Below, piece after piece: positions 39,962-48,214 of a stretch of 64,000 bases of DNA. Origin of the DNA: Bacillota bacterium (GTDB taxonomy: Bacteria; Bacillota; Clostridia; Christensenellales; Aristaeellaceae); assembly GCA_023444095.1 (NCBI GenBank), contig JAEZRP010000030.1, positions 49,543 through 113,542 on the forward strand, in the 5' to 3' direction. The notes below the pieces were generated by a model. It did not search any database. It worked only from the letters and a program-made list of their open reading frames with translations, and had not been told where the DNA came from. The translations under genes were made by a program, and so were the position numbers. Within the stretch, counting starts at the first letter, position 1. Every line of letters begins with the position of its first letter.

Positions 39962-41194
39962 ATGAATCGAAGAGTTGTCGTAACCGGCATGGGGGCGATC
40001 ACCCCCGTGGGCCTCTCGGTCGAGGCCATGTGGAAGTCGATGCTGGAAGGAAAAAACGGCATCGGCCCGATCACGCGCTTCGACACCGAGAACTATAAAT
40101 CGAGGCTCGCGGCTGAGGTCAAGGACTTCGATCCGCGCGCCTACCTCGACAAATCCGAGCTCAACCGCACCGACCGTTACGCCCAGTATGCGCTGGTGGC
40201 CGCCGCCGAGGCGGTCCTGCAATCGGGCATCGTCGGCACGCTCCCGCCCGAGCGCGTGGGCGTGTACTTCGGAAGCGGCATCGGCGGCCTCGAGACGCTT
40301 TCGAACGAATATCGAAAGCTCATGGAGAAAGGTCCCCGGCGCGTGTCGCCTTACTTTGTGCCCATGATGATCTCGAACATCGCCTCCGGCATGATCGCCA
40401 TCAAGTACGATTGCAGAAACGGCGCCATGCCGTCCGTAACCGCGTGCGCCTCGGGTTCGAACGCCATCGGCGAGGCGCTTCGGGCCATCCGACACGGCTA
40501 CGCGGACGCGATCATCGCGGGCGGTGCGGAGGCGTCGATCACCGAGATCGGTGTGGCGGGGTTCATCAATATGCAGGCGCTCACGACCGCCGAGGACCCG
40601 GACGCGGCGTCCTTGCCCTTCGACCAAAGGCGCGCGGGCTTCGTGATCGGCGAAGGCGCTGGCTGTCTGGTTCTGGAAGAGTATGAGCACGCGAAAAACC
40701 GCGGCGCGGTGATCTTTGCGGAGGTCGCGGGCTACGGTTCCACCTGCGACGCCTACCATATTACAGCCCCCCGGCCCGATGCCGAGGGCGGCGCGCGCGC
40801 CATGAAGGACGCCATGGCGGAGGCGGGCTACACCGGGGCGGACAATGTGTACGTCAACGCCCACGGCACCGGCACGCCCCTCAACGACGCGTCAGAGACG
40901 CTGGCGATCAAGCTGGCGCTGGGGGACGCGGCGCGCGCGGCCTCCGTTAGTTCCACAAAGTCCATGACCGGGCACATGCTCGGCGCGGCGGGCGCGGTGG
41001 AGGCGATCGCCAGCATATTGGCGCTGCGGGACGGAATCGTGCCGCCGACCATCAACCTGCTCGAGATCGATCCGGCGTGCGATCTGGATGTGACGCCGCT
41101 CGCCGCGAAAAAGAGGGATCTGACCCTCGCGGTATCCAATTCCTTCGGCTTCGGCGGGCATAACGCCTGCCTGGCGTTCCGAAAGGCACGGTGA
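39962..41194 (+). CDS. fabF: 3-oxoacyl-[acyl-carrier-protein] synthase II
   Basis: A 410-residue condensing enzyme that elongates acyl-ACP with malonyl-ACP. It starts RRVVVTGMGAITPVGL. The catalytic Cys is in SVTACASGSNAIGEA and the two His in NAHGTGTPLNDASE and STKSMTGHMLGAAGAVEA, ending NSFGFGGHNACLAFRK. ATG 39962 matches family N-termini; GTG 39956, overlapping the fabG stop, is an equally possible coupled start. No fabH is present in this cluster, so chain initiation must be encoded elsewhere or by other means. Confidence 0.95.
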   Translation: MNRRVVVTGMGAITPVGLSVEAMWKSMLEGKNGIGPITRFDTENYKSRLAAEVKDFDPRAYLDKSELNRTDRYAQYALVAAAEAVLQSGIVGTLPPERVGVYFGSGIGGLETLSNEYRKLMEKGPRRVSPYFVPMMISNIASGMIAIKYDCRNGAMPSVTACASGSNAIGEALRAIRHGYADAIIAGGAEASITEIGVAGFINMQALTTAEDPDAASLPFDQRRAGFVIGEGAGCLVLEEYEHAKNRGAVIFAEVAGYGSTCDAYHITAPRPDAEGGARAMKDAMAEAGYTGADNVYVNAHGTGTPLNDASETLAIKLALGDAARAASVSSTKSMTGHMLGAAGAVEAIASILALRDGIVPPTINLLEIDPACDLDVTPLAAKKRDLTLAVSNSFGFGGHNACLAFRKAR

Positions 41195-41198
41195 TCTG

Positions 41199-41630
41199 AT
41201 GGAAGAGACGAATATCCGCAAGTACGCGGGACTCATGCGCGAGTTGGGACTCACGGCGCTTGAAGTAAGCGAGGACGGAAAAAACGTGCGGCTCGAGATG
41301 GGCGGCGGACAGGCCGCGCCCGTGGTGGTGGCGGCTCCCGCCGCGCCCCTTTCGCAGCAGGCCGCCGCGCCGAAATCCGAGGCGGGCGTGATCGACGTCA
41401 CCTCACCCATGGTGGGCGTGTTCTACACTTCCCCTGCCGAGAATGCCGAGCCCTACGTCAAGTTGGGCGAGAAGGTGAAAAAAGGCGACGTGTTGTGCAT
41501 CATCGAGGCGATGAAGCTCATGAACGAGATCTCGTCGGACATCACCGGCACCGTCGTCGAGGTTTGCGCGGGAAACGCGCAGGTGGTCGACTTCGGCCAT
41601 GTTCTCATGCGCATCAGGGTGGACGCATGA
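41199..41630 (+). CDS. accB: Biotin carboxyl carrier protein of acetyl-CoA carboxylase
   Basis: A 143-residue protein. An N-terminal segment (~1-45, IRKYAGLMRELGLTALEV), an Ala/Pro-rich hinge (~47-70) and a C-terminal biotinyl domain with the biotinylated lysine in CIIEAMKLMNEI are visible, as is the thumb region SPMVGVFYTSPAENAEPYV. It carries carboxybiotin between AccC and AccD-AccA. It starts four bases after the fabF stop and overlaps fabZ (ATGA). Confidence 0.95.
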   Translation: MEETNIRKYAGLMRELGLTALEVSEDGKNVRLEMGGGQAAPVVVAAPAAPLSQQAAAPKSEAGVIDVTSPMVGVFYTSPAENAEPYVKLGEKVKKGDVLCIIEAMKLMNEISSDITGTVVEVCAGNAQVVDFGHVLMRIRVDA

Positions 41631-42043
41631 CGAGAGATGAAATCAAGAATATCATCCCGCATCGGGATGACATGCTGCTTCTCGACGAAGCGGCGTGCGA
41701 GGACGGCGTCGCGCGGGGGAGATACGCTGTCCGGGGCGACGAGTTCTTCCTGCGCGGACATTTTCCGGGGAACCCCGTCGTTCCCGGCGTCATCCTTTGT
41801 GAAATTCTGGCGCAGTCGGCGTGCGTTCTTTTCGAGGGCGCGCTCTCCGGCGGCAAGACGCCCATGTATACGGGCATCGACAAGGCGCGGTTCCGCTCTC
41901 CCGTGCGCCCCGGCGACGTGATCGAGACCGAGGTGCGCGTCCTGCGCGAGAAAGGCGCGTTCCGCTTCTGCGAAGGGGTGGTGCGCGCGGGCGGCAAAAT
42001 CTGCCTGACGGCGGAGTTCTCCTTCGCCATCGTGGGGGCATAA
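41627..42043 (+). CDS. fabZ: 3-hydroxyacyl-[acyl-carrier-protein] dehydratase
   Basis: A 138-residue hot-dog-fold dehydratase. IKNIIPHRDDMLLLDEA is the N-terminal signature, and the active site HFPGNPVVPGVILCEILAQ contains the catalytic His, with the acidic residue (Glu) on the following helix. It removes water from 3-hydroxyacyl-ACP. The ATG overlaps the accB stop; the stop overlaps accC (TAATG). No FabA isomerase is present. Confidence 0.95.
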   Translation: MTRDEIKNIIPHRDDMLLLDEAACEDGVARGRYAVRGDEFFLRGHFPGNPVVPGVILCEILAQSACVLFEGALSGGKTPMYTGIDKARFRSPVRPGDVIETEVRVLREKGAFRFCEGVVRAGGKICLTAEFSFAIVGA

Positions 42044-43356
42044 TGTTTTCAAAGATTCTCATCGCGAATCGCGGCGAGATCGCCGTGCGCATCATCCGCG
42101 CGTGCAAGGAGATGGGCATCTCCACCGTCGCGGTGTTTTCCGAGGCCGACCGGGAGGCGCTGCACGTGGCGCTCGCGGACGAGAGCTTCTGCATCGGCCC
42201 GGCTTCCGCTACGCACAGTTATCTCAATGAGGAGCGCATCGTTGCGACCGCCCTCGTGGCCGGCGCGCAGGCGATCCACCCCGGCTATGGCTTCCTCTCC
42301 GAGAACGCGCACTTTGCGGCGCTGTGCGAGAAGAACGGAATCGTGTTCATCGGCCCGAGCGTCGAGAACATGGAAAACCTGTCGGATAAATCGCGCATCA
42401 AGGCGCTGATGGCGGACGCGGGCCTGCCCGTGATTCCGGGAACGGACATCCTCCCCACGCTCAAGGATGCGCGCGCGGCCGCCGAAACGATCGGCTACCC
42501 CGTCATGCTCAAGGCACGGTCTGGCGGCGGCGGGCGCGGAATCCGGCTCGTGAAGAGCGAAGCCGAGCTCGAGAACGCGTACCTCTCCGCGACCGCCGAG
42601 GGCAAGTCCGCGTTTGGCGACGGCGCGGTTTACATGGAAAAGTTCGTGAACCCCGCAAAGCACGTGGAGTTCCAGATCATCGCGGACGAGCTTCACAACT
42701 GCGTGTGTCTTGGCGAGCGCGACTGCTCGGTTCAGAAAAACCACCAGAAGCTGATCGAGGAATCGCCCTCCCCGGTCGTGACGCGCGCCGAGCGCGACGC
42801 GATCATGCGAAAGGTCGTCGACGCGGTGATGAAGGTCGGCTACGTGGGCGTGGGCACGCTCGAATTCTTGCGCGCGCAGGACGGAAGCCTCTACTTCATG
42901 GAGATGAACGTGCGGCTCCAGGTGGAGCATACGGTCACGGAGGCGCTGACGGGTTACGACCTCGTCAAGTGGCAGATCCGCGTGGCGGCGGGGATTCCCC
43001 TCACGTTCATGCAGGATGACGTCAAGATCCGCGGCTGCGCCGTCGAATGCCGCATCAACGCGCGCATGCCGGGCAAGGTCTCCTTTCTGCACGTGCCGGG
43101 CGGGCCGTTCGTGCGGTTCGATACCTTCCTCGTGGCGGGCTACGCGGTCTCGCCCCACTACGACCAGCTCCTCGGAAAGCTGATCGTCTACGCGGGCACG
43201 CGCGAGGAGGCGCTTCGGAAGCTATCCGCCGCGCTTTGCGAGCTGGTGATCGACGGCGTTTCGAACAACATCGAGGAGCAGATCGACATCGTCAACGATC
43301 CCCGCTTCAAGGACGGCAGCTACGATCTCAACTTTTTCAAAAAGGATAAAGCATAA
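42043..43356 (+). CDS. accC: Acetyl-CoA carboxylase, biotin carboxylase subunit
   Basis: A 437-residue ATP-grasp enzyme that carboxylates biotin on AccB. Seen are the N-terminal KILIANRGEIAVRIIRAC, IHPGYGFLSENAHFA, the Gly-rich ATP loop ARSGGGGRGIRLV, HVEFQIIAD, GERDCSVQKNHQKLIEESPS, and EMNVRLQVEHTVTE with catalytic Glu/Asn/Arg. Length is normal for the family. TAATG overlaps tie it to fabZ before and accD after. Confidence 0.96.
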   Translation: MFSKILIANRGEIAVRIIRACKEMGISTVAVFSEADREALHVALADESFCIGPASATHSYLNEERIVATALVAGAQAIHPGYGFLSENAHFAALCEKNGIVFIGPSVENMENLSDKSRIKALMADAGLPVIPGTDILPTLKDARAAAETIGYPVMLKARSGGGGRGIRLVKSEAELENAYLSATAEGKSAFGDGAVYMEKFVNPAKHVEFQIIADELHNCVCLGERDCSVQKNHQKLIEESPSPVVTRAERDAIMRKVVDAVMKVGYVGVGTLEFLRAQDGSLYFMEMNVRLQVEHTVTEALTGYDLVKWQIRVAAGIPLTFMQDDVKIRGCAVECRINARMPGKVSFLHVPGGPFVRFDTFLVAGYAVSPHYDQLLGKLIVYAGTREEALRKLSAALCELVIDGVSNNIEEQIDIVNDPRFKDGSYDLNFFKKDKA

Positions 43357-44228
43357 TGCCCTTACTGCAGTTTCTGAACAAGGCGAAGAACGAGCTGGAA
43401 AAGGGTGGACGCCAGTCCGCGCCGCCGCCCGTCGCCGCCGCCGAGAACGAGCCGACCCAGACCTGCCCTAACTGCCGCAAGCAGATCGAGCTTACGCGGC
43501 TGTGGGAGATGAACAAAGTCTGCGACTGCGGCTACCACTTCCGGATGGGCGCGCGCCAGCGGCTCAAGTTCATTCTCGACGAAAACAGCTTCACAGAGAC
43601 CGACGCCTACCTCATGAGCCGGGACGTCCTTCAGTTCCCCGGCTACGAGGGCAAGCTCGATTCCGCGCGCAACGCGTCCGGCGAAAAGGACGCGGTGGTG
43701 TGCGGAACGGGCGCGATCCTGGGAAAGTCCTGCGCGGCGTTCGCCATGGAGGCGAACTTCATGATGGGTTCCATGGGCGCGGCGGTCGGCGAAAAGATCA
43801 CCAGGATCTTTGAACTCGCGACCTCCGAGAAGCTCCCGGTCGTGGGCTTCACCGTTTCCGGCGGCGCGCGCATGCAGGAGGGCATCGTCTCGCTCATGCA
43901 GATGGCCAAGACCTCCGGCGCTGTGAAAAGGCACGCCGACGCGGGGCTTCCCTACATCGCGGTACTAACCGATCCCACGACGGGCGGCGTCACGGCGTCC
44001 TTCGCCATGGAGGGCGACGCGATCCTTGCCGAGCCCGGCGCGACCATCGGCTTCGCGGGTGCGCGCGTCATCGAGCAGACGAGCCGCAAGAAGCTCCCGA
44101 CGGGCTTCCAGACGGCGGAGTTCCTCCTGGAGCGCGGCTTCGTGGACGCCATCGTGCCGCGCGGACAGCAGCGCGAGACGCTCGCCCACCTGCTCGGCGT
44201 GTACGGGGAGGGTTGCCTATGGAAATGA
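43356..44228 (+). CDS. accD: Acetyl-CoA carboxylase carboxyltransferase subunit beta
   Basis: A 290-residue crotonase-fold subunit. The zinc ribbon has CPNC (~residues 36-39) and CDCG (~55-58), spaced as in AccD; CDCG rather than CxxC with a plain spacer keeps both cysteines. Carboxyltransferase blocks are GFTVSGGARMQEG, VLTDPTTGGVTASFAMEGD and GFAGARVIEQT. It forms the transferase with AccA and makes malonyl-CoA. Its end overlaps the accA start. Confidence 0.95.
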   Translation: MPLLQFLNKAKNELEKGGRQSAPPPVAAAENEPTQTCPNCRKQIELTRLWEMNKVCDCGYHFRMGARQRLKFILDENSFTETDAYLMSRDVLQFPGYEGKLDSARNASGEKDAVVCGTGAILGKSCAAFAMEANFMMGSMGAAVGEKITRIFELATSEKLPVVGFTVSGGARMQEGIVSLMQMAKTSGAVKRHADAGLPYIAVLTDPTTGGVTASFAMEGDAILAEPGATIGFAGARVIEQTSRKKLPTGFQTAEFLLERGFVDAIVPRGQQRETLAHLLGVYGEGCLWK

Positions 44229-44989
44229 CGGCGTACGACCGGGTGAAGATCGCCCGCGCGAACGGGCGGCCCACGGCGGTCGATTACATTTCCCATGTCT
44301 TTGAAGGCTTCTTCGAGCTGCACGGCGACCGGCGGTTCGCGGACGATCCGGCTATCGTGGGCGGCGTCGCACGCATCGGCGGCCTGCCGGTGGTCGTGAT
44401 CGGCATCGAAAAGGGCCGAAACGCACGCGAGCGCATGCAGCGCAATTTCGGCGCGCCCAACCCCGAGGGCTACCGCAAGGCGCTTCGGCTCATGAAGCAG
44501 GCCGACAAGTTCGCAATCCCCATCGTGAACCTCATCGATACCTCCGGCGCATACTGCGGCATCGGCGCGGAGGAGCGCGGGCAGGGGCAGGCCATCGCGG
44601 AGAACCTGGTCGAGATGATGGGCCTTCGCGTGCCCGTTCTCTCGATCCTGATCGGCGAGGGGGGCTCGGGCGGCGCGTTGGCGCTGGCGGTCGCGGACGA
44701 GGTTTGGATGCTCGAAAACGCGGTGTACTCCGTCATTTCGCCAGAGGGCTGCGCAAGCATTCTGTGGAAGGACGCGGCGCGCGCCGCCGACGCGGCGAAC
44801 TCCCTGAAGCTCACGGCGCAGGACGCGCTCGAGCTCGGCATCATCGAACGGATCGTGCCAGAGGCGGGGCTCGGCACCGAGGAATTCTACGCGAGCCTCA
44901 AATCCGAGATCGTTGCGGCGGTCAGGAACCTCGACCCGTCGAAGCGCTATGACCGGTTCCGGAGGATCGGGGATTTGAGCGGGGAGTGA
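44219..44989 (+). CDS. accA: Acetyl-CoA carboxylase carboxyltransferase subunit alpha
   Basis: A 256-residue subunit, somewhat shorter at the N-terminus than E. coli AccA, as usual in Clostridia. Diagnostic blocks are ELHGDRRFADDPAIVGG, RNFGAPNPEGYRKALRLM, NLIDTSGAYCGIGAEERGQGQAIAENL and GEGGSGGALALAVADEVWML, ending with SPEGCASILWKDAARA. ATG 44219 has GGGGAGGG at good spacing and is preferred over TTG 44213. It is the last gene of the operon; hairpin element G follows. Confidence 0.95.
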   Translation: MEMTAYDRVKIARANGRPTAVDYISHVFEGFFELHGDRRFADDPAIVGGVARIGGLPVVVIGIEKGRNARERMQRNFGAPNPEGYRKALRLMKQADKFAIPIVNLIDTSGAYCGIGAEERGQGQAIAENLVEMMGLRVPVLSILIGEGGSGGALALAVADEVWMLENAVYSVISPEGCASILWKDAARAADAANSLKLTAQDALELGIIERIVPEAGLGTEEFYASLKSEIVAAVRNLDPSKRYDRFRRIGDLSGE

Positions 44990-45019
44990 CGCCGAAGGGG
45001 ACGGGAACGCTGATGGGGA

Positions 45020-45150
45020 TGGGAACGCCGAGCGCGCTGCCCCCGGACTTCCCTTAAAGGATAATCTGTCCTTTGGAATCCCATGCAGGGAGAGATAGAT
45101 GATTCATCGGATCGCTCGGGGGCATAATCCCGGTGCGATCCGAATTTGCA
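45020..45150 (+). repeat. Three-hairpin intergenic element, copy G (terminator of the fatty-acid operon)
   Basis: Module 1 is degenerate (GCGCGCTGCCCCCGG, about 45033). Module 2 is AAAGGA/TCCTTT (45056-45074). Module 3 is TCGGATCGC...GCGATCCGA (45107-45143), followed by ATTTGCAG. The rest of 44990-45228 holds no gene. Confidence 0.6.
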
Positions 45151-45228
45151 GTTTCGACGCCCCGTGGGCGGACCATGTATCGATGTCCACTTGACTTGGG
45201 GTTCTTAAGGGACGCGTCCCTGAGGGCG

Positions 45229-45256
45229 TTGACACGGAGCGCCTTTCTGCTATACT
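45229..45256 (+). promoter_or_regulatory. Promoter of the serine hydrolase gene
   Basis: TTGACA (45229-45234), 16-nt spacer, TATACT (45251-45256), 19 nt before GTG 45275. Confidence 0.6.
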
Positions 45257-45274
45257 TGGCGGGGAGCTGGTTGT

Positions 45275-46585
45275 GTGGACGGAATCGGCGCGTTCGTGCG
45301 CGCGTGCGCGGAAAGCGGGGAGATCGATCTGATCGACCTCGCGGTCGTGCGAAAGGACGGGGTTCTCTGGCGCGCCACGCGGGAACCTTACGAGCCGGAC
45401 GGGCTCCGGCTGCTGTTTTCCATGACGAAATCGTTTGCCTCGCTCGCGGCGGGAATCGCCGTCGACGCGGGGCTGTTTGGCTTGGACGATCCCGTCGCGG
45501 AGCGCTTCGCGGATGCGCTGCCCGCCGCGCCGCACCCGAACCTTTTCAAAATGCGAGTTCACCATCTGCTCACGATGACGACAAGCATCGAAAGGAATAC
45601 ATACGGGGAGCTCTTTTTTGAACCCGACTGGGTGCGGGCGTTTCTCGCGCAGGACTTTCCGTGCGTGCCGGGGACGCGTTACCTCTACAGCACGCACGCT
45701 TCGCACATGCTCTCCGCGCTGATCCGCCGCGTGGCGGGCGAGAGCCTCGAGGATTTTCTGAACGCGCGGCTTTTTCACCCGATGGGCATCCGCGAGGCGC
45801 GCTGGGAGAAATCGCCCGAGGGGTTGACGGCGGGCGGCATGGGGCTGAGCCTGACCGTGGATTCACTCATCAAAATTGCGCGGCTCCTGCTGAACCGGGG
45901 GATCTACGAGGGCCGGCGGCTCATCTCGGCGGAGTATCTGGCCTGCGCGACGTCCGCGCGGGTAGTCAAGGGCGAGGGGCACGAAGGGCACTTCGCGGGA
46001 AGCGGATACGGCTACCAGTTTCACATCATGCCGGACGGCTACCGGATGGACGGGGCGTTCGGGCAATTTCTGTTGGTGTACCCGGATGCCGGGCGCGCGG
46101 TGATCGCCACCTCGCGCGGCACGAAGGCGGAGCCGTTCCTCGCGCTGGTCGAGCGCCACCTCCTTCGCGCGGACGGCGGGGAGGAGGCGACGCTTCCGGC
46201 GTCGGTCCCGGCGGCTGGATACGACCTCTCCGGCGTCGAGGGTACATACATTCTGGACGGCAACCCGCTCGGTATCCGGCGCGCGGCGTTCGAGAATGGG
46301 GCGGTCGCGTTCGAATATGCGGATGGCGCGCGGGACAGGATCGGCGCGAATCGCGGGCGTTCGCGGTTTTGGAAGGATTTGCAGGTCTGGGAGCAGCGGC
46401 ACCGGGCCTATGCGCGGTGGAAGCCGGACGGGACCCTCGTCCTGACGGTCTTCTACATCGAGACGCCATACGTGGCGGAGTATCGGTTCTACTTTTTTGA
46501 GGACGGGCTGGAACTGACGTTCTCGGCCCGCCCCAGTCTTGTGCCGCGCGATTTTTCCGTCCGGGGGACGCGGGAGGCTCATTGA
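45275..46585 (+). CDS. Serine hydrolase, beta-lactamase (class C)/PBP4* family
   Basis: A 436-residue protein without signal peptide. The N-terminal beta-lactamase-like domain has the SxxK nucleophile motif in LLFSMTKSFASLAAG, a YxN-like YSTHASHM (Thr replaces Asn), and a plausible third block AGSGYGYQFHIM, where HxG-type residues are not clear. The C-terminal ~120 residues form a beta-rich domain (EGTYILDGNPLG onward) like the lipocalin-type tail of EstB/PBP4*-like esterases. It is probably an esterase or peptidase, not a resistance enzyme. GTG 45275 has GGGGAG upstream. It has its own promoter, separate from the fatty-acid operon. Confidence 0.8.
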   Translation: MDGIGAFVRACAESGEIDLIDLAVVRKDGVLWRATREPYEPDGLRLLFSMTKSFASLAAGIAVDAGLFGLDDPVAERFADALPAAPHPNLFKMRVHHLLTMTTSIERNTYGELFFEPDWVRAFLAQDFPCVPGTRYLYSTHASHMLSALIRRVAGESLEDFLNARLFHPMGIREARWEKSPEGLTAGGMGLSLTVDSLIKIARLLLNRGIYEGRRLISAEYLACATSARVVKGEGHEGHFAGSGYGYQFHIMPDGYRMDGAFGQFLLVYPDAGRAVIATSRGTKAEPFLALVERHLLRADGGEEATLPASVPAAGYDLSGVEGTYILDGNPLGIRRAAFENGAVAFEYADGARDRIGANRGRSRFWKDLQVWEQRHRAYARWKPDGTLVLTVFYIETPYVAEYRFYFFEDGLELTFSARPSLVPRDFSVRGTREAH

Positions 46586-46985
46586 GCCTCTTTTTTCGTG
46601 GGAACGCCTATAGAGGGGACGTCACCGGCCAGCTTCCCAACGGGGAGGACGCGGAGACATTCAAAGCCAACTATGAGCGGAACGGCAAGGCAGACGCGCC
46701 ATCCCCCGGGTCTATGTCGGGGGCGGCGAGGTGGCCGGAGAGTGTCCCTCGCGGCGGTGGACCGAGGGGGAGACGTGGACCAGCTATTATTATCTCATGT
46801 TGCCAGGCGCTGCGCTCAATCTGGACTGTGTCAAGAGCAACTACGAGTTGGGCGTCCAGTACGACTATATTTACAGGGACGGGAAGGACTTGGTTGAGAT
46901 TCCGGACGGCGCCCGAGTCAGTCTGCGGCCCGTGTACTCCATCAGCGGTCAGGTGGAAGCCGAGGACATCTCCCTCGCAAAGTGA
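46582..46985 (+). pseudogene. Frameshifted remnant of an unknown gene
   Basis: Two coding-like pieces lie in different frames. From 46582, MSLFFRGNAYRGDV continues through GQLPNGEDAETFKANYERNG; from about 46700 the sense moves to another frame with RVYVGGGEVAGE, TWTSYYYLMLPGAALNLD and YDYIYRDGKDLVEIPDG, ending at TGA 46983-46985. Neither part alone has an SD or recognisable domain, and the junction (46670-46700) needs a single frameshift. The first piece overlaps the end of the serine hydrolase gene (ATTGAGCC). It may be a decayed small secreted or surface protein; a sequencing error is possible. Confidence 0.45.
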
Positions 46986-47016
46986 CGTGGGTACGCGTGC
47001 CCCCTCAACACAACGC

Positions 47017-47056
47017 GCCCCGTCCGCAGGAACGCTGCCGGACGGGGCATTCTTTT
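47017..47056. terminator. Terminator downstream of the aldolase gene
   Basis: GCCCCGTCCG (47017-47026) pairs perfectly with CGGACGGGGC (47039-47048), followed by ATTCTTTT on the plus strand. It sits between the remnant and the aldolase gene, which end toward each other. Confidence 0.75.
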
Positions 47057-47077
47057 GTAAAAACCTGTATATCCTTC

Positions 47078-48031
47078 TTACGCCTTGCCGTTGCAGCCGA
47101 GCACGTTCACGAGCTTGTGCTGCACCATCTTCTTGATGTTCTCGCGCGCGGGCCTGAGGTAGTCGCGCGGGTCGAACTTGGCGGGATTGTCGTGGAAGTA
47201 CTTGCGGATGGTGCCGGTCATGGCGAGGCGCAGGTCGGAGTCGATATTGATCTTGCACACTGCGCTGCGCGCGGCCTGGCGGAGCATCTCCTCGGGGATG
47301 CCGATGGCGTCGGGCATGTTGCCGCCGTTCTCGTTGATCATCTTGACGTACTCCGGCATGACGGAGGATGCGCCGTGCAGCACGATCGGGAAGCCGGGCA
47401 GGCGCTTGACGACCTCTTCGAGAATGTCGAAGCGAAGCTGCGGCTTCTGGCCGGGCTTGAACTTGTACGCGCCGTGGCTGGTGCCGATGGCGATGGCGAG
47501 GGAATCGACGCCGGTCTTGGTGGCGAACTCCTCGACCTCGTCCGGGCGGGTGTAGGAGGCGTCCTCGGCGGAGACGTTCACCGCGTCCTCGATGCCGGCC
47601 AAGCGGCCGAGTTCTCCCTCGACCACGACGCCGTGGTCGTGCGCGTACTCGACGACCTTCTTGGTCAGCTTGATGTTCTCCTCGAAGGAGTGATGGGAGC
47701 CGTCGATCATAACGGACGTAAAGCCGCCGTCAATGCAGCTCTTGCAGAGCTCGAACGTATCGCCGTGGTCGAGGTGGACGCAGATAGGCAGGTCGAAGCC
47801 CGCGGTCTCCTGCGCGTCGATAATCGCCGCCTCGATCAGCTTCATGAGATATACATGCTTGGCATACTTGCGCGCGCCGGAGGAAACCTGAAGGATGAGG
47901 GGAGCCTTCTCCTCCATCGCAGCCTCGGTGATGCCCTGAATGATTTCCATGTTGTTTACGTTGAAAGCGCCGATGGCGTAGCCGCCCTCGTAGGCCTTCT
48001 TGAACATCTCTGTGGAAGTGACAAGCGCCAT
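47078..48031 (-). CDS. fba: Class II fructose-1,6-bisphosphate aldolase
   Basis: A 317-residue zinc-dependent aldolase of glycolysis, splitting fructose 1,6-bisphosphate into DHAP and glyceraldehyde 3-phosphate. Visible are EGGYAIGAFNVNNMEIIQ, the zinc-binding HLDHGDTFELCKSC and MIDGSHHSFEEN, VVVEGELGRLAGIED, the phosphate-binding GTSHGAYKFKPG and VLHGASSVMPEYV, and NIDSDLRLAMTGTIR. AAAAAAGGAG lies before ATG 48031. It is monocistronic with its own promoter and terminator, as expected of a highly expressed enzyme. Confidence 0.95.
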   Translation of the reverse strand: MALVTSTEMFKKAYEGGYAIGAFNVNNMEIIQGITEAAMEEKAPLILQVSSGARKYAKHVYLMKLIEAAIIDAQETAGFDLPICVHLDHGDTFELCKSCIDGGFTSVMIDGSHHSFEENIKLTKKVVEYAHDHGVVVEGELGRLAGIEDAVNVSAEDASYTRPDEVEEFATKTGVDSLAIAIGTSHGAYKFKPGQKPQLRFDILEEVVKRLPGFPIVLHGASSVMPEYVKMINENGGNMPDAIGIPEEMLRQAARSAVCKINIDSDLRLAMTGTIRKYFHDNPAKFDPRDYLRPARENIKKMVQHKLVNVLGCNGKA

Positions 48032-48065
48032 GATGACACACTCCTTTTTTAATTGGCTTTCTTGA

Positions 48066-48094
48066 ATTATACCAGTCCATCGTGTGTAAATCAA
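48066..48094 (-). promoter_or_regulatory. Promoter of the aldolase gene (minus strand)
   Basis: TTGATT (48089-48094), 17-nt spacer, TATAAT (48066-48071) read on the minus strand. Confidence 0.65.
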
Positions 48095-48175
48095 TCTCGC
48101 GGGCTCAAACATTCGTCATTTTAACCCAAAATGTCCTGGGTATTCACATCGTTCGAGTTCGCGCGCCGACAATAA

Positions 48176-48202
48176 CCGACCCGCGCAATTCGCGCGGGTC
48201 GG
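48176..48202 (-). terminator. Terminator hairpin of the L,D-transpeptidase gene
   Basis: CCGACCCGCGC (48176-48186), loop AATTC, GCGCGGGTCGG (48192-48202), followed on the minus strand by TTATTG. Confidence 0.65.
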
Positions 48203-48214
48203 CGTGGGAAACCG

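Noticed and set aside
45275..46585. Beta-lactamase resistance gene
   Set aside because: It has SxxK but an altered YxN (YST) and no signal peptide; more like the PBP4*/esterase group.
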